9,529 nt of DNA. Origin: Nitrospirota bacterium. Lineage in GTDB: Bacteria > Nitrospirota > Nitrospiria > Nitrospirales > Nitrospiraceae. The notes under the pieces are model-generated. The model was not told where the DNA came from, made no database searches, and saw nothing but the letters and a program-made list of their open reading frames with translations. The stretch is from positions 2,345 through 11,873 of the forward strand of contig JACRLS010000183.1 in NCBI GenBank assembly GCA_016235225.1. The letters run 5' to 3'. Position numbers and translations under genes: made by a program. Positions 1 to 5,713 of this stretch are shown here, piece by piece (the stretch's first letter is position 1; every line of letters starts with the position of its first letter).

Positions 1-1
1 C

Positions 2-742
2 TGGATAGGCTTTCTCCCGCTGATGCTTGGATGTGCCCGACAGGTCACCGGCGGAGCAGCCCATCAGCAACTTGTGACGCCGGCCCAGGCTCCAGAGCCC
101 CGGCTTCCCGAACCGATCGCGGCCACACGGGTTGAACCTTCTCCACCAGCTCCGATGGTTCCTTCTCCAACCACTACGGCGGAAACTCCGCAGAGTCCTG
201 AAGCTGCGCGGGTCCCGCCGGCGGAGTTTGCACCGCCCGCCGCGGCCATCGCCCCGCTCGAAGGACACAAGCCGGAACTCGTCCCCCCGCCCGCAGTTAC
301 CGCCCCGGCAACTGGACCAGAAGAGCGAGTGACCGAGGTGATGCCACCTCCTCTCATGCCGACGCCACCCCCTCCTGCCCAGCCGACTATGCCGGCGACT
401 AGCGTCGCTGCGACAACGTTGTCGGACGTGTACTTCGACTACGACCAGTTTACCCTGAGAACCGAGACCCTCACCGCACTCGAGAACGACGCCCGTCTTC
501 TGCAAGACGGACTTACAGGTCCCATCGTGATCGAGGGGCATTGTGATGAGCGGGGGACCCATGCCTACAACATGGTGTTGGGAGAACGTCGAGCACAGGC
601 CGTCCAGCGGTACCTGAAAGACCTTGGCATCTCGAGCGACCGGCTCCAGATCGTCAGCTACGGCAAAGAACGGCCTTTCTGCAAGGAACACAGCGAGGCC
701 TGCTGGCAGGAGAATCGACGCGCGCACTTCTCACCGCGCTGA
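2..742 (+). CDS. pal: Pal/OmpA-family peptidoglycan-associated lipoprotein (5' end missing)
   Basis: Outer-membrane lipoprotein that tethers the outer membrane to peptidoglycan, normally as the last part of the Tol-Pal system. The frame is open to the left edge, so the true start is outside the window. The visible N-terminus reads WIGFLPLMLGC, the end of a lipoprotein signal peptide with the acylated Cys at 32-34. Numbering from the internal ATG at 23, about residues 18-128 are a Pro/Ala/Thr-rich linker. About 133-236 form the OmpA-like domain, starting VYFDYDQF, with the Pal signature EGHCDERGT and LGERRAQAV; D175 and R190 match the residues that bind diaminopimelate in this family. The protein ends at RRAHFSPR, where family members end. 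It carries extra cysteines (C174, C220, C227). No tol gene is visible here, and the next gene is unrelated. Confidence 0.9.
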   Translation, partial: WIGFLPLMLGCARQVTGGAAHQQLVTPAQAPEPRLPEPIAATRVEPSPPAPMVPSPTTTAETPQSPEAARVPPAEFAPPAAAIAPLEGHKPELVPPPAVTAPATGPEERVTEVMPPPLMPTPPPPAQPTMPATSVAATTLSDVYFDYDQFTLRTETLTALENDARLLQDGLTGPIVIEGHCDERGTHAYNMVLGERRAQAVQRYLKDLGISSDRLQIVSYGKERPFCKEHSEACWQENRRAHFSPR

Positions 743-751
743 ATTCAGCGC
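736..751. other. Perfect 16-bp palindrome across the pal stop codon
   Basis: GCGCTGAATTCAGCGC is identical to its own reverse complement and contains the TGA stop at 740-742. As RNA it can form a 6-bp GC-rich stem with an AAUU loop. No U-tract follows, so it is not a classical intrinsic terminator. It could be an mRNA-end stabiliser, an operator-like site, or chance. Confidence 0.5.
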
Positions 752-834
752 ACGGACTCTGGCACAAGGGCCCTCAAGACAGAGCATCGACGGCGAATTC
801 ACCATCTCTTCCATCTCGTACGGAGGGAAGCACC

Positions 835-1302
835 ATGAAAATCAAAGAAATCATGACGAGTCCTGTTCAAACGTGCGAACCAGGGACCAACTTAGCCGCT
901 GCCGCGTCGATGATGTGGGACAGCGATTGCGGGGCGTTGCCGGTGGTCGACCATGATGGTAAAGTCGTCGGCATGATCACCGACCGGGATATCTGCATGG
1001 CTGTCGTGACAAAACGGCGACTGGCCTCCGACATCACCGTGTGGGAAACCATTACGGGGAAGGTTTACTCCTGTACGGCCGATGATGACGCGAAGGATGC
1101 GCTGCTCCTCATGAAACGGGAGCGGGTGCGGCGGCTGCCCGTCGTCGCTCAAAACGGGATATTGCAAGGGGTCGTGGCCATGAACGACTTCGTGCTGCGG
1201 GCAGAAGAGCCCAAGGGCACCCGAGCGCCCGACTTGTCCTATCGCGACGTCATGGAGGCTCTGAAGTCGATTAGCGGGCATCGGATCCTGGTCGGCATCT
1301 AG
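835..1302 (+). CDS. Stand-alone protein with two CBS domains
   Basis: A 155-residue soluble protein made almost only of a CBS pair (Bateman module), a fold that usually binds AMP, ATP, S-adenosylmethionine or related ligands and regulates a partner. CBS1 spans about residues 6-60 and contains GALPVVDHDGKVVGMITDRDI, whose TDRD (49-52) is the usual ribose/phosphate contact. CBS2 spans about 72-124 (RVRRLPVVAQNGILQGVVAMNDFV); the Ser/Thr normally found before the Asp is Ala115, so the second site may bind nucleotide less well. A strong ribosome binding site (GGAGGG, about 824-829) lies just before the ATG. No catalytic domain is attached, so the partner is unknown. About 30 residues after CBS2 (125-155) form a short tail. 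It is separated from the next gene by a repeat-filled spacer and may be its own unit. Confidence 0.9.
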   Translation: MKIKEIMTSPVQTCEPGTNLAAAASMMWDSDCGALPVVDHDGKVVGMITDRDICMAVVTKRRLASDITVWETITGKVYSCTADDDAKDALLLMKRERVRRLPVVAQNGILQGVVAMNDFVLRAEEPKGTRAPDLSYRDVMEALKSISGHRILVGI

Positions 1303-1310
1303 GAGACAGG

Positions 1311-1398
1311 CTCAGGTTGAGGTCAAGGTTCAGAGGAGAATCGTGGAGATCTGTCTATCACAACGTCTCCCCTCAACCTCAGCCTTAACCTCAACCTG
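1311..1398. repeat. Inverted pair of degenerate hexamer repeats (CCTYAR / YTRAGG)
   Basis: The right arm (1371-1398) is a tandem hexamer: CCTCAA, CCTCAG, CCTTAA, CCTCAA, CCTG. The left arm (about 1311-1333) holds the same unit in reverse orientation: CTCAGG, TTGAGG, TCAAGG. Segments 1313-1333 and 1378-1398 are reverse complements at 18 of 21 positions, and GAGGAGA (1333-1339) against GTCTCCCCTC (1365-1374) can extend the stem inward. The result is a long imperfect hairpin filling most of the 104-nt spacer and ending 8 nt before the next ATG. From memory, unverified, such AACCTC-type intergenic repeats recur in Nitrospira genomes. Confidence 0.75.
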
Positions 1399-1406
1399 TA
1401 TATGGC

Positions 1407-3134
1407 ATGTATCGCAAAGTGCTGGCCTTTGATTTCGATGGCACGGTGGCCGTGGACGGCGTCGTCCCGCCGGATGTGGAATCCGCGCTGGAGCAATGCC
1501 GCCTGACCGGCCACTCGCTGTTCCTCGTGACCGGGCGGCGATTCGAGACCGTCCCCCTCGGAAGCCTGGCCGAGCTGTTCACCGGGATCGTCTGGGAAAA
1601 CGGCGCGGTGCTGGTCCACACCGCGAGCGGCGAATTGTATTTTCCGTTTGGGCTGCTGCCGCCGAACCTGACCAAGGCGTTGGAAGAGGCCAAGATACCC
1701 ATCGAACGCGGGATGGCCATTGCCGCCACGTGGTCGCCCCACGATCAGACGGTGTGGCAGGTCCTGAGCACGCACGGAGGCGGGGCCTCCGTGGACTACA
1801 ACAAGGGCGCCGTGATGATCACCCCCATGGGCACGTCGAAAGGAGCCGGGCTGGAACGGCTCTTGACCATTTGCGGACTGTCACCGCGCAATGTCGCCGC
1901 CTTCGGCGATGCCGAAAATGATCTCTCCATGCTGAAACTGGCTGAAGTGGCGGTGGCCGTCAACGACGCCGTGCCCGCCGTTCGAGACATGGCGGACGTG
2001 GTCGCGAGCGAGCCTGGACCTCGAGGCGTGCTGGAAATTCTCCGGCAATATCCGCTCGGCGAACGCTATTGCGACGTGCCCCTTCACCGGGAACGGCCGA
2101 TCGCGCTCGGTCAAAGCGAAGAAGGCAGCCAGGTGACCGTCCCCGCCTCGCGCTTGGCCGGATGCAACCTCGGCGTGTTCGGGGATTCGGCGACCGGCAA
2201 ATCATGGATGGTGGGTCTGCTCGCGGAGGGCTTGCACCACGAAGACTACCAGGTGCTCCTGATCGATCCCGAAGGGGATTTCGGCGTCCTGCGCGCGCTC
2301 CCGCGGTTTGTCGTGATCGAGGGAGATCGCTCGTCGTTGCCGGCGCCGTCCGCGGTCGTGTCGTTGCTCGACGCGGCCTCGGTCTCCGTGGTGCTCGACC
2401 TGAGCCGGTACCCCCCCCACCTGCGCGCCAGCTATGTCGCGGATCTGTTACGGACCCTGCGTCCCTTGCGCCACCGGAAATACCGGCCCCACTGGATCGT
2501 CATCGAGGAGGCGCAACAGTTTCTGCTTCCCGACGGCGACGTCACTGCTGCCGTCATCCCCTGGCTGAAGGACGGGGGGTGGGCCTTCGTGTCCTATCGG
2601 CCCGATCGGATGGAGGCCACTGTCCTCCAGAGCCTCCATCAGCTCTTGCTCACGCGCCTGACCGAACCGGAAGCCCTGCGCGCTCTCCAGACCCATTGCA
2701 AGGACTGCAGTGTCGATGACGCGAAGAGCGCCATCCTTCCACCCGGGAATGCCATGCTCTGCGGTGGAACCGTCGTGCAATTGCGTCCGGCGATGCGCCG
2801 CGTGCCGCATGTGCGTCATCTCTACAAGTACCTGGATTCTCCCCTCCCGCCGGGAAAGCGCTTTTGGTTTCGTGACGAGCGCGGCGGGATCGGCGCGGAA
2901 GCGGCGAGTCTGTTCGAGCTCCTTCAACTGATTCCGACGCTCCCGATCCAGAGTCTCGAGTATCACGACCGGCGCCAGGATTTCTCCCGCTGGTCGGAGC
3001 ACACCCTCGGCGATATCGCCTTGGCGGCCCGCCTTCGGAAGCTCTCCAACCGGCAACTCAGCGGGCATGAACTGCGCGAGGCGCTCCGCAACACGCTGGC
3101 GGTCCACTATGCCGAGATCGAAGGACGACGGTAA
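1407..3134 (+). CDS. HAD-IIB phosphatase fused to a HerA/FtsK-like P-loop ATPase and a DUF5752-like domain
   Basis: A 575-residue multidomain protein. Residues 1-215 are a HAD hydrolase of the IIB (Cof/sugar-phosphatase) type: motif I DFDGT (D9, D11), motif II TGR (T42), Lys145 in TSKG, and motif IV GDAENDLSM (D168, D172), with a short cap between motif II and K145. All catalytic residues are present. Residues about 235-470 are a P-loop ATPase with Walker A GDSATGKS (259-266, K265), DPEGD (287-291) as in HerA/DUF87 proteins, and Walker B HWIVIEEAQQF (E367, E368). Residues about 484-575 (FWFRDE..., YHDRRQDFSRWSEHTLGD) resemble DUF5752. The substrate is unknown. No signal peptide or membrane segment is seen, so it is probably cytoplasmic. 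An in-frame TAA at 1386-1388 and the absence of other start codons fix the ATG at 1407. There is no clear ribosome binding site, because the repeat arm occupies that space. Confidence 0.85.
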   Translation: MYRKVLAFDFDGTVAVDGVVPPDVESALEQCRLTGHSLFLVTGRRFETVPLGSLAELFTGIVWENGAVLVHTASGELYFPFGLLPPNLTKALEEAKIPIERGMAIAATWSPHDQTVWQVLSTHGGGASVDYNKGAVMITPMGTSKGAGLERLLTICGLSPRNVAAFGDAENDLSMLKLAEVAVAVNDAVPAVRDMADVVASEPGPRGVLEILRQYPLGERYCDVPLHRERPIALGQSEEGSQVTVPASRLAGCNLGVFGDSATGKSWMVGLLAEGLHHEDYQVLLIDPEGDFGVLRALPRFVVIEGDRSSLPAPSAVVSLLDAASVSVVLDLSRYPPHLRASYVADLLRTLRPLRHRKYRPHWIVIEEAQQFLLPDGDVTAAVIPWLKDGGWAFVSYRPDRMEATVLQSLHQLLLTRLTEPEALRALQTHCKDCSVDDAKSAILPPGNAMLCGGTVVQLRPAMRRVPHVRHLYKYLDSPLPPGKRFWFRDERGGIGAEAASLFELLQLIPTLPIQSLEYHDRRQDFSRWSEHTLGDIALAARLRKLSNRQLSGHELREALRNTLAVHYAEIEGRR

Positions 3135-3136
3135 CG

Positions 3137-3150
3137 GGGGGTGCGCCCCC
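3137..3150 (+). terminator. Possible weak terminator or mRNA-end hairpin
   Basis: Two bases after the TAA of the HAD-ATPase gene, GGGGG-TGCG-CCCCC forms a 5-bp pure G/C stem with a four-base loop. Only a short T run (TTTT, 3157-3160) follows, six bases further on. It could end or attenuate transcription, or protect the 3' end. It lies just ahead of the next gene's ribosome binding site. Confidence 0.35.
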
Positions 3151-3175
3151 ACGACATTTTCAAGGGAGGATTCCG

Positions 3176-3880
3176 ATGATGACTGAGCATCTGTTCCGTA
3201 GCTGTTTCATCTTCACGATGGTCGGCCTGGCCACCCTCCTCTCCGTGACCAGCGACGCAGAGATTTCCCGGAACGTGGCAGAGGAACAACGGATCGAGAT
3301 CATCGTGCGTGAGTATCAATTCCTCTTGAGTCAACCGACCCCGATTCACCTGCACACGCCGACCGTGGTCATCATTCGCAATCAGGACATCGTCCGGCAC
3401 GGGTTCACCTCACAGATGCTGGTCAACATGTTGGTCCATGCGGAAGGCGAAGGGATCCTGAGCTACGGGAAGGGTATCGAAGGTTTCTATGTGGATCCGG
3501 GGAAAACCCTCGTGATCCGGTTTACGACGGAGAGGACCGGCAATTACTCATTCCGGTGCGATCTGCATCCACAGATGTGCTCCTGGGCATGGCCGGCTGG
3601 TGGTACCACGGCACCGCGCCTCAGGTCGCTGCCACAGTCGAGATCTTGCCCGGTACGACCTTGGAAGCCGACGAGGAGACGGTCAAGTCGATTCTCGCCA
3701 CCTTTGAGAAGGCGGAAGAAGCGCTCACGGCACGAGATATCGATGGAATCATGGCGATCTATTCCAGGGACTACAACTACCATGGCCTCAGCAAGTCCGA
3801 CATGCGGCGCATTTGGGAAAGCTTGTTCGCCAACCACCGGGATCTCTCGACCACTCATCTGTTTTCCCGCATCGTGGTGA
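3176..3880 (+). CDS. Secreted amicyanin-like cupredoxin, frame broken after residue 134
   Basis: The real coding signal covers about 3176-3577. Residues 1-28 are a signal peptide (Arg8, hydrophobic FIFTMVGLATLLSV, cleavage near SDA). Residues about 38-134 are a type-1 copper domain with the likely ligands H75 (RHGFTS), C128, H131 and M134 in CDLHPQM. The C-x2-H-x2-M spacing is the short ligand loop of amicyanin. It should be a periplasmic electron carrier or copper protein. A ribosome binding site (GGGAGGA, 3164-3170) supports ATG 3176 or 3179. After M134 this frame stays open to 3880 but reads as Arg/Ser/Pro-rich noise, while the codon pattern continues in the +1-related frame at 3577-4092. 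The last β-strand expected after the Met ligand is lost. I take this as the N-terminal part of a frameshifted gene; a sequencing error or true pseudogene are both possible. Confidence 0.7.
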   Translation: MMTEHLFRSCFIFTMVGLATLLSVTSDAEISRNVAEEQRIEIIVREYQFLLSQPTPIHLHTPTVVIIRNQDIVRHGFTSQMLVNMLVHAEGEGILSYGKGIEGFYVDPGKTLVIRFTTERTGNYSFRCDLHPQMCSWAWPAGGTTAPRLRSLPQSRSCPVRPWKPTRRRSSRFSPPLRRRKKRSRHEISMESWRSIPGTTTTMASASPTCGAFGKACSPTTGISRPLICFPASW

Positions 3881-4092
3881 CAGGCCCTCGCAGCGCCCCC
3901 ATCGCAGAGGTCGTATGCAACGGTGCACTCTTTGCCCGATCTGATATCACCGTGCAAAAGACCGCGATCGACAGTTGGTACGGGGAGAGCCATTATCTTG
4001 CGAAGGAAGATGGGACGTGGCGCATTCGAGGCAACTCGGGAGAACGGGCGAGGGCCTTGCAGTTCGGCACGGCGCCTCATCCGCTGTTCTGA
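3556..4092 (+). CDS. NTF2/SnoaL-like (DUF4440-type) domain, probably the C-terminal half of the frameshifted cupredoxin gene
   Basis: The frame opens with a GTG at 3556 that overlaps the cupredoxin copper loop. The first residues (RSAST) are out-of-frame cupredoxin, and credible coding starts near 3577. From about residue 38 it reads ADEETVKSILATFEKAEEAL, then TARDIDGIMAIYSRDYNYHG, ...YLAKEDGTWRIRGN. This is the helix, helix and curved-sheet pattern of SnoaL-like/DUF4440 domains, which bind small molecules or act as isomerases. Neither the GTG nor ATG 3589 has a good ribosome binding site, and there is no signal peptide of its own. All this suggests the domain was once translated as part of the upstream secreted cupredoxin. 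If intact, the product would be periplasmic. The ligand and reaction are unknown. The stop at 4090-4092 lies 12 nt before a tandem heptamer repeat. Confidence 0.6.
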   Translation: MRSASTDVLLGMAGWWYHGTAPQVAATVEILPGTTLEADEETVKSILATFEKAEEALTARDIDGIMAIYSRDYNYHGLSKSDMRRIWESLFANHRDLSTTHLFSRIVVTGPRSAPIAEVVCNGALFARSDITVQKTAIDSWYGESHYLAKEDGTWRIRGNSGERARALQFGTAPHPLF

Positions 4093-4103
4093 AGCAGAGC
4101 GGA

Positions 4104-4124
4104 GCCGATAGCTGATGGCTGATA
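4104..4124. repeat. Three tandem degenerate heptamers GCYGATR
   Basis: The units are GCCGATA, GCTGATG and GCTGATA, end to end, in the 49-nt spacer between the NTF2-like frame and the stress-protein gene. They end 3 nt before the ribosome binding site of that gene. I recall GCTGATGGCTGATAGC-type spacers as common in Nitrospira and some other genomes, but cannot verify this here. The function is unknown. Confidence 0.65.
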
Positions 4125-4127
4125 GCG

Positions 4128-4133
4128 GGAGGG
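4128..4133 (+). promoter_or_regulatory. Ribosome binding site that decides the stress-protein start
   Basis: GGAGGG lies 8 nt before the ATG at 4142. The longer alternative start, ATG 4115, falls inside the GCYGATR repeat, has no ribosome binding site and would add nine residues absent from the family. Usp proteins typically begin MK/R-I-hydrophobic-VAVD, matching MRIVIAVDWS from 4142. Confidence 0.8.
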
Positions 4134-4141
4134 TTGAAAAG

Positions 4142-5002
4142 ATGCGTATCGTCATTGCCGTTGATTGGTCGGACCAAGCCTTTAACGCGGTGCAGGAGGC
4201 CACGCGCCTCTTTGCTCCAACCGAGGTGACGCTCGTCCATGCGGTGAACCTCGGATTCCTGGAACATCCCGTGGTGGCGCAGGCGATGAACCTCCAGGGG
4301 TATGACGAGTTCCGTCGGGCCATGAAAGAGTCCGGCGAGCAATTGTTGGACCGGACCGCCGCGCTGATTCCTGCACAGGTGCCACAGGTACGACGCCTGT
4401 GCGAATGCGGCTCTCCGGCCACCATCGTCATCGAGGCGGCCCGCGCAGCCTCGGCCGACCTGATCGTCATGGGACCGCGAGGCCGTGGGCGGGTCTCGGA
4501 GGCGTTGTTGGGAAGTGTGTCCCATCGCGTCCTCCTCCACTCCTCCTGCTCCATGCTGCTGGTCAAACGACCCATGGAATCCCCACGGCGCATGCTCGTC
4601 GCCGTTCAGCACCGTGACGACGCCGCGCGCATCGTGCGTTGGCTGGCCGCGCATCCGTTTACAAAGCCGGTCGAGTTCACCCTGCTCCATGTCGTTCTTC
4701 CGCCGATGGTGCCCGACGGGATCGCCGTGCCTCAATTGGAGCAGTGGCACCGCACCGCGCTGCAAGCCGGTCATGATCTTGTGCAGGAGACGGCCGAGAA
4801 GCTGAAAACCACCGGCCACGCCGTGACCACCCAGGTGCTGACCGGTGACCCACCCGACCTGGTGGCGGGCGAGGCCGAGAAATATGACCTCCTGATCGTC
4901 GGCTCCCACAGCCGCACCGGTGTCGAACGTGTCCTTCTGGGGAGCGTCTCACACACCCTCACGCATTTCACACCCAATCCCATCCTGATCATCCGCGCAT
5001 GA
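4142..5002 (+). CDS. Universal stress protein with two tandem Usp domains
   Basis: A cytoplasmic protein of 286 residues, the usual size for tandem Usp proteins such as UspE. Domain 1 covers about residues 1-142 and starts MRIVIAVDWS. It has the complete ATP-binding signature G-2x-G-9x-G-S: G111, G114, G124-S125 in GPRGRGRVSEALLGSVS. Domain 2 covers about 148-286 and ends in the same strand-loop pattern (GSHSRTGVERVLLGSVS: G254, G267-S268). There the second signature Gly is Ser257 and the first β-strand lacks the usual Asp (MLVAVQHRDD), so its nucleotide site may be altered. Usp proteins help survival under starvation, redox or energy stress, and some bind ATP or AMP. It heads a tight gene run: its stop overlaps the next start by 4 nt. 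Its own ribosome binding site suggests it is the first gene of the unit. Confidence 0.9.
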   Translation: MRIVIAVDWSDQAFNAVQEATRLFAPTEVTLVHAVNLGFLEHPVVAQAMNLQGYDEFRRAMKESGEQLLDRTAALIPAQVPQVRRLCECGSPATIVIEAARAASADLIVMGPRGRGRVSEALLGSVSHRVLLHSSCSMLLVKRPMESPRRMLVAVQHRDDAARIVRWLAAHPFTKPVEFTLLHVVLPPMVPDGIAVPQLEQWHRTALQAGHDLVQETAEKLKTTGHAVTTQVLTGDPPDLVAGEAEKYDLLIVGSHSRTGVERVLLGSVSHTLTHFTPNPILIIRA

Positions 5003-5712
5003 GGAGGCGATGGCGAGGCCGGGACCAGGACAGGGCCATCGTCTTTTCGTCCCTGCTTGCCGTCATGACCGCGGCGCCGCTGCTCTTCCTCATGGGGTGC
5101 GCCGGGCCCCTGAGGCAGTGGGGATCCGAGACGTCCCTCGTGTCTCGTGCGCCCGGTTTTGACCCGGCCCTCTTGAGTCAGCGGCGGATCGCCGTCCTGA
5201 ACGCCCTCGTGGGCTTTGGGTATGAAGGGTTCAGTCACCAGGTTTCCCGTTCCCTGTCCCGCACGTTGCGCGAAGGGCACAACGCGACTTCTGTGTTGTC
5301 TCCCCAAGACACGATCAGCCGGATCAATCAGGCCGGGCTCGCGAAAGACTATACGGACCTGGTCGGCGCCTACATGCAGAGCGGCGTGCTGCCGCATGAA
5401 GGGTTACGACGTATTGGCGAGGCGTTGATGGTGGATTACGTCTTCCAGCCGATCATGGCCTCCTTTGAACAATCGGTCTGGGAGCGATTCTCATTCCTCG
5501 GGGTCCGGCTCTTTCAGACCCGCGTCTCGGTCCTGCGGCTGTCGGTCCAGCTCTGGGAGACGAGGACCGGCGCGATCGCGTGGGAATCGTCCGGAGAAGC
5601 CACGCTGGCCGGCGAAGATGTGCGTGAGTACCGGATTCCGTTTGAAGACATTGCCCATCGCCTGTGGGGTCAGATTCTGAAAGACCTCGCGCCCGCCCCG
5701 GCGGCCCCATAA
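4999..5712 (+). CDS. Lipoprotein of unknown function
   Basis: A 237-residue protein starting with a very basic n-region (MRRRWRGR), a hydrophobic stretch (AIVFSSLLAVMTAAPLLF) and the lipobox LMGC, with C34 as the lipidated Cys. The mature part is about 204 residues without further membrane segments. It begins with a strand-like RRIAVLNALVG and ends with VSVLRLSVQLWETRTGAIAWESSGEA, a pattern seen in CsgG/LpoB-like lipoproteins that compute a signal from a strand-rich αβ domain. I do not recognise the family with certainty. The start overlaps the usp stop (ATGA), and the good ribosome-binding-like GAGGAGG (5001-5007) lies after the start rather than before it, so translation is probably coupled to usp. 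It most likely sits in the outer membrane facing the periplasm. The role is unknown. Confidence 0.8.
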   Translation: MRRRWRGRDQDRAIVFSSLLAVMTAAPLLFLMGCAGPLRQWGSETSLVSRAPGFDPALLSQRRIAVLNALVGFGYEGFSHQVSRSLSRTLREGHNATSVLSPQDTISRINQAGLAKDYTDLVGAYMQSGVLPHEGLRRIGEALMVDYVFQPIMASFEQSVWERFSFLGVRLFQTRVSVLRLSVQLWETRTGAIAWESSGEATLAGEDVREYRIPFEDIAHRLWGQILKDLAPAPAAP

Positions 5713-5713
5713 C

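Noticed and set aside
624..956. Forward frame of 110 residues bridging pal and the CBS gene
   Set aside because: It overlaps the end of pal and the start of the CBS gene in another frame and has a low-complexity Arg/Ser composition.
2448..3152. Reverse-strand open frame of 234 residues
   Set aside because: It is antisense to the HAD-ATPase gene, which has intact motifs throughout; no ribosome binding site or family pattern is seen.
3578..3880. The roughly 100-residue extension of the cupredoxin frame after M134
   Set aside because: It is rich in Arg, Ser and Pro with no fold pattern, and it overlaps a frame with clear NTF2-like coding. It is read-through in the wrong frame.
4115..4141. Upstream ATG for the universal stress protein
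   Set aside because: It sits in the GCYGATR repeat without a ribosome binding site; ATG 4142 has one and matches the family N-terminus.
3544..4593. Long reverse-strand open frame of about 350 residues
   Set aside because: It lies antisense across the NTF2-like and Usp coding regions, has an Arg/His-rich composition and matches no family. Long antisense frames are expected in GC-rich genes.
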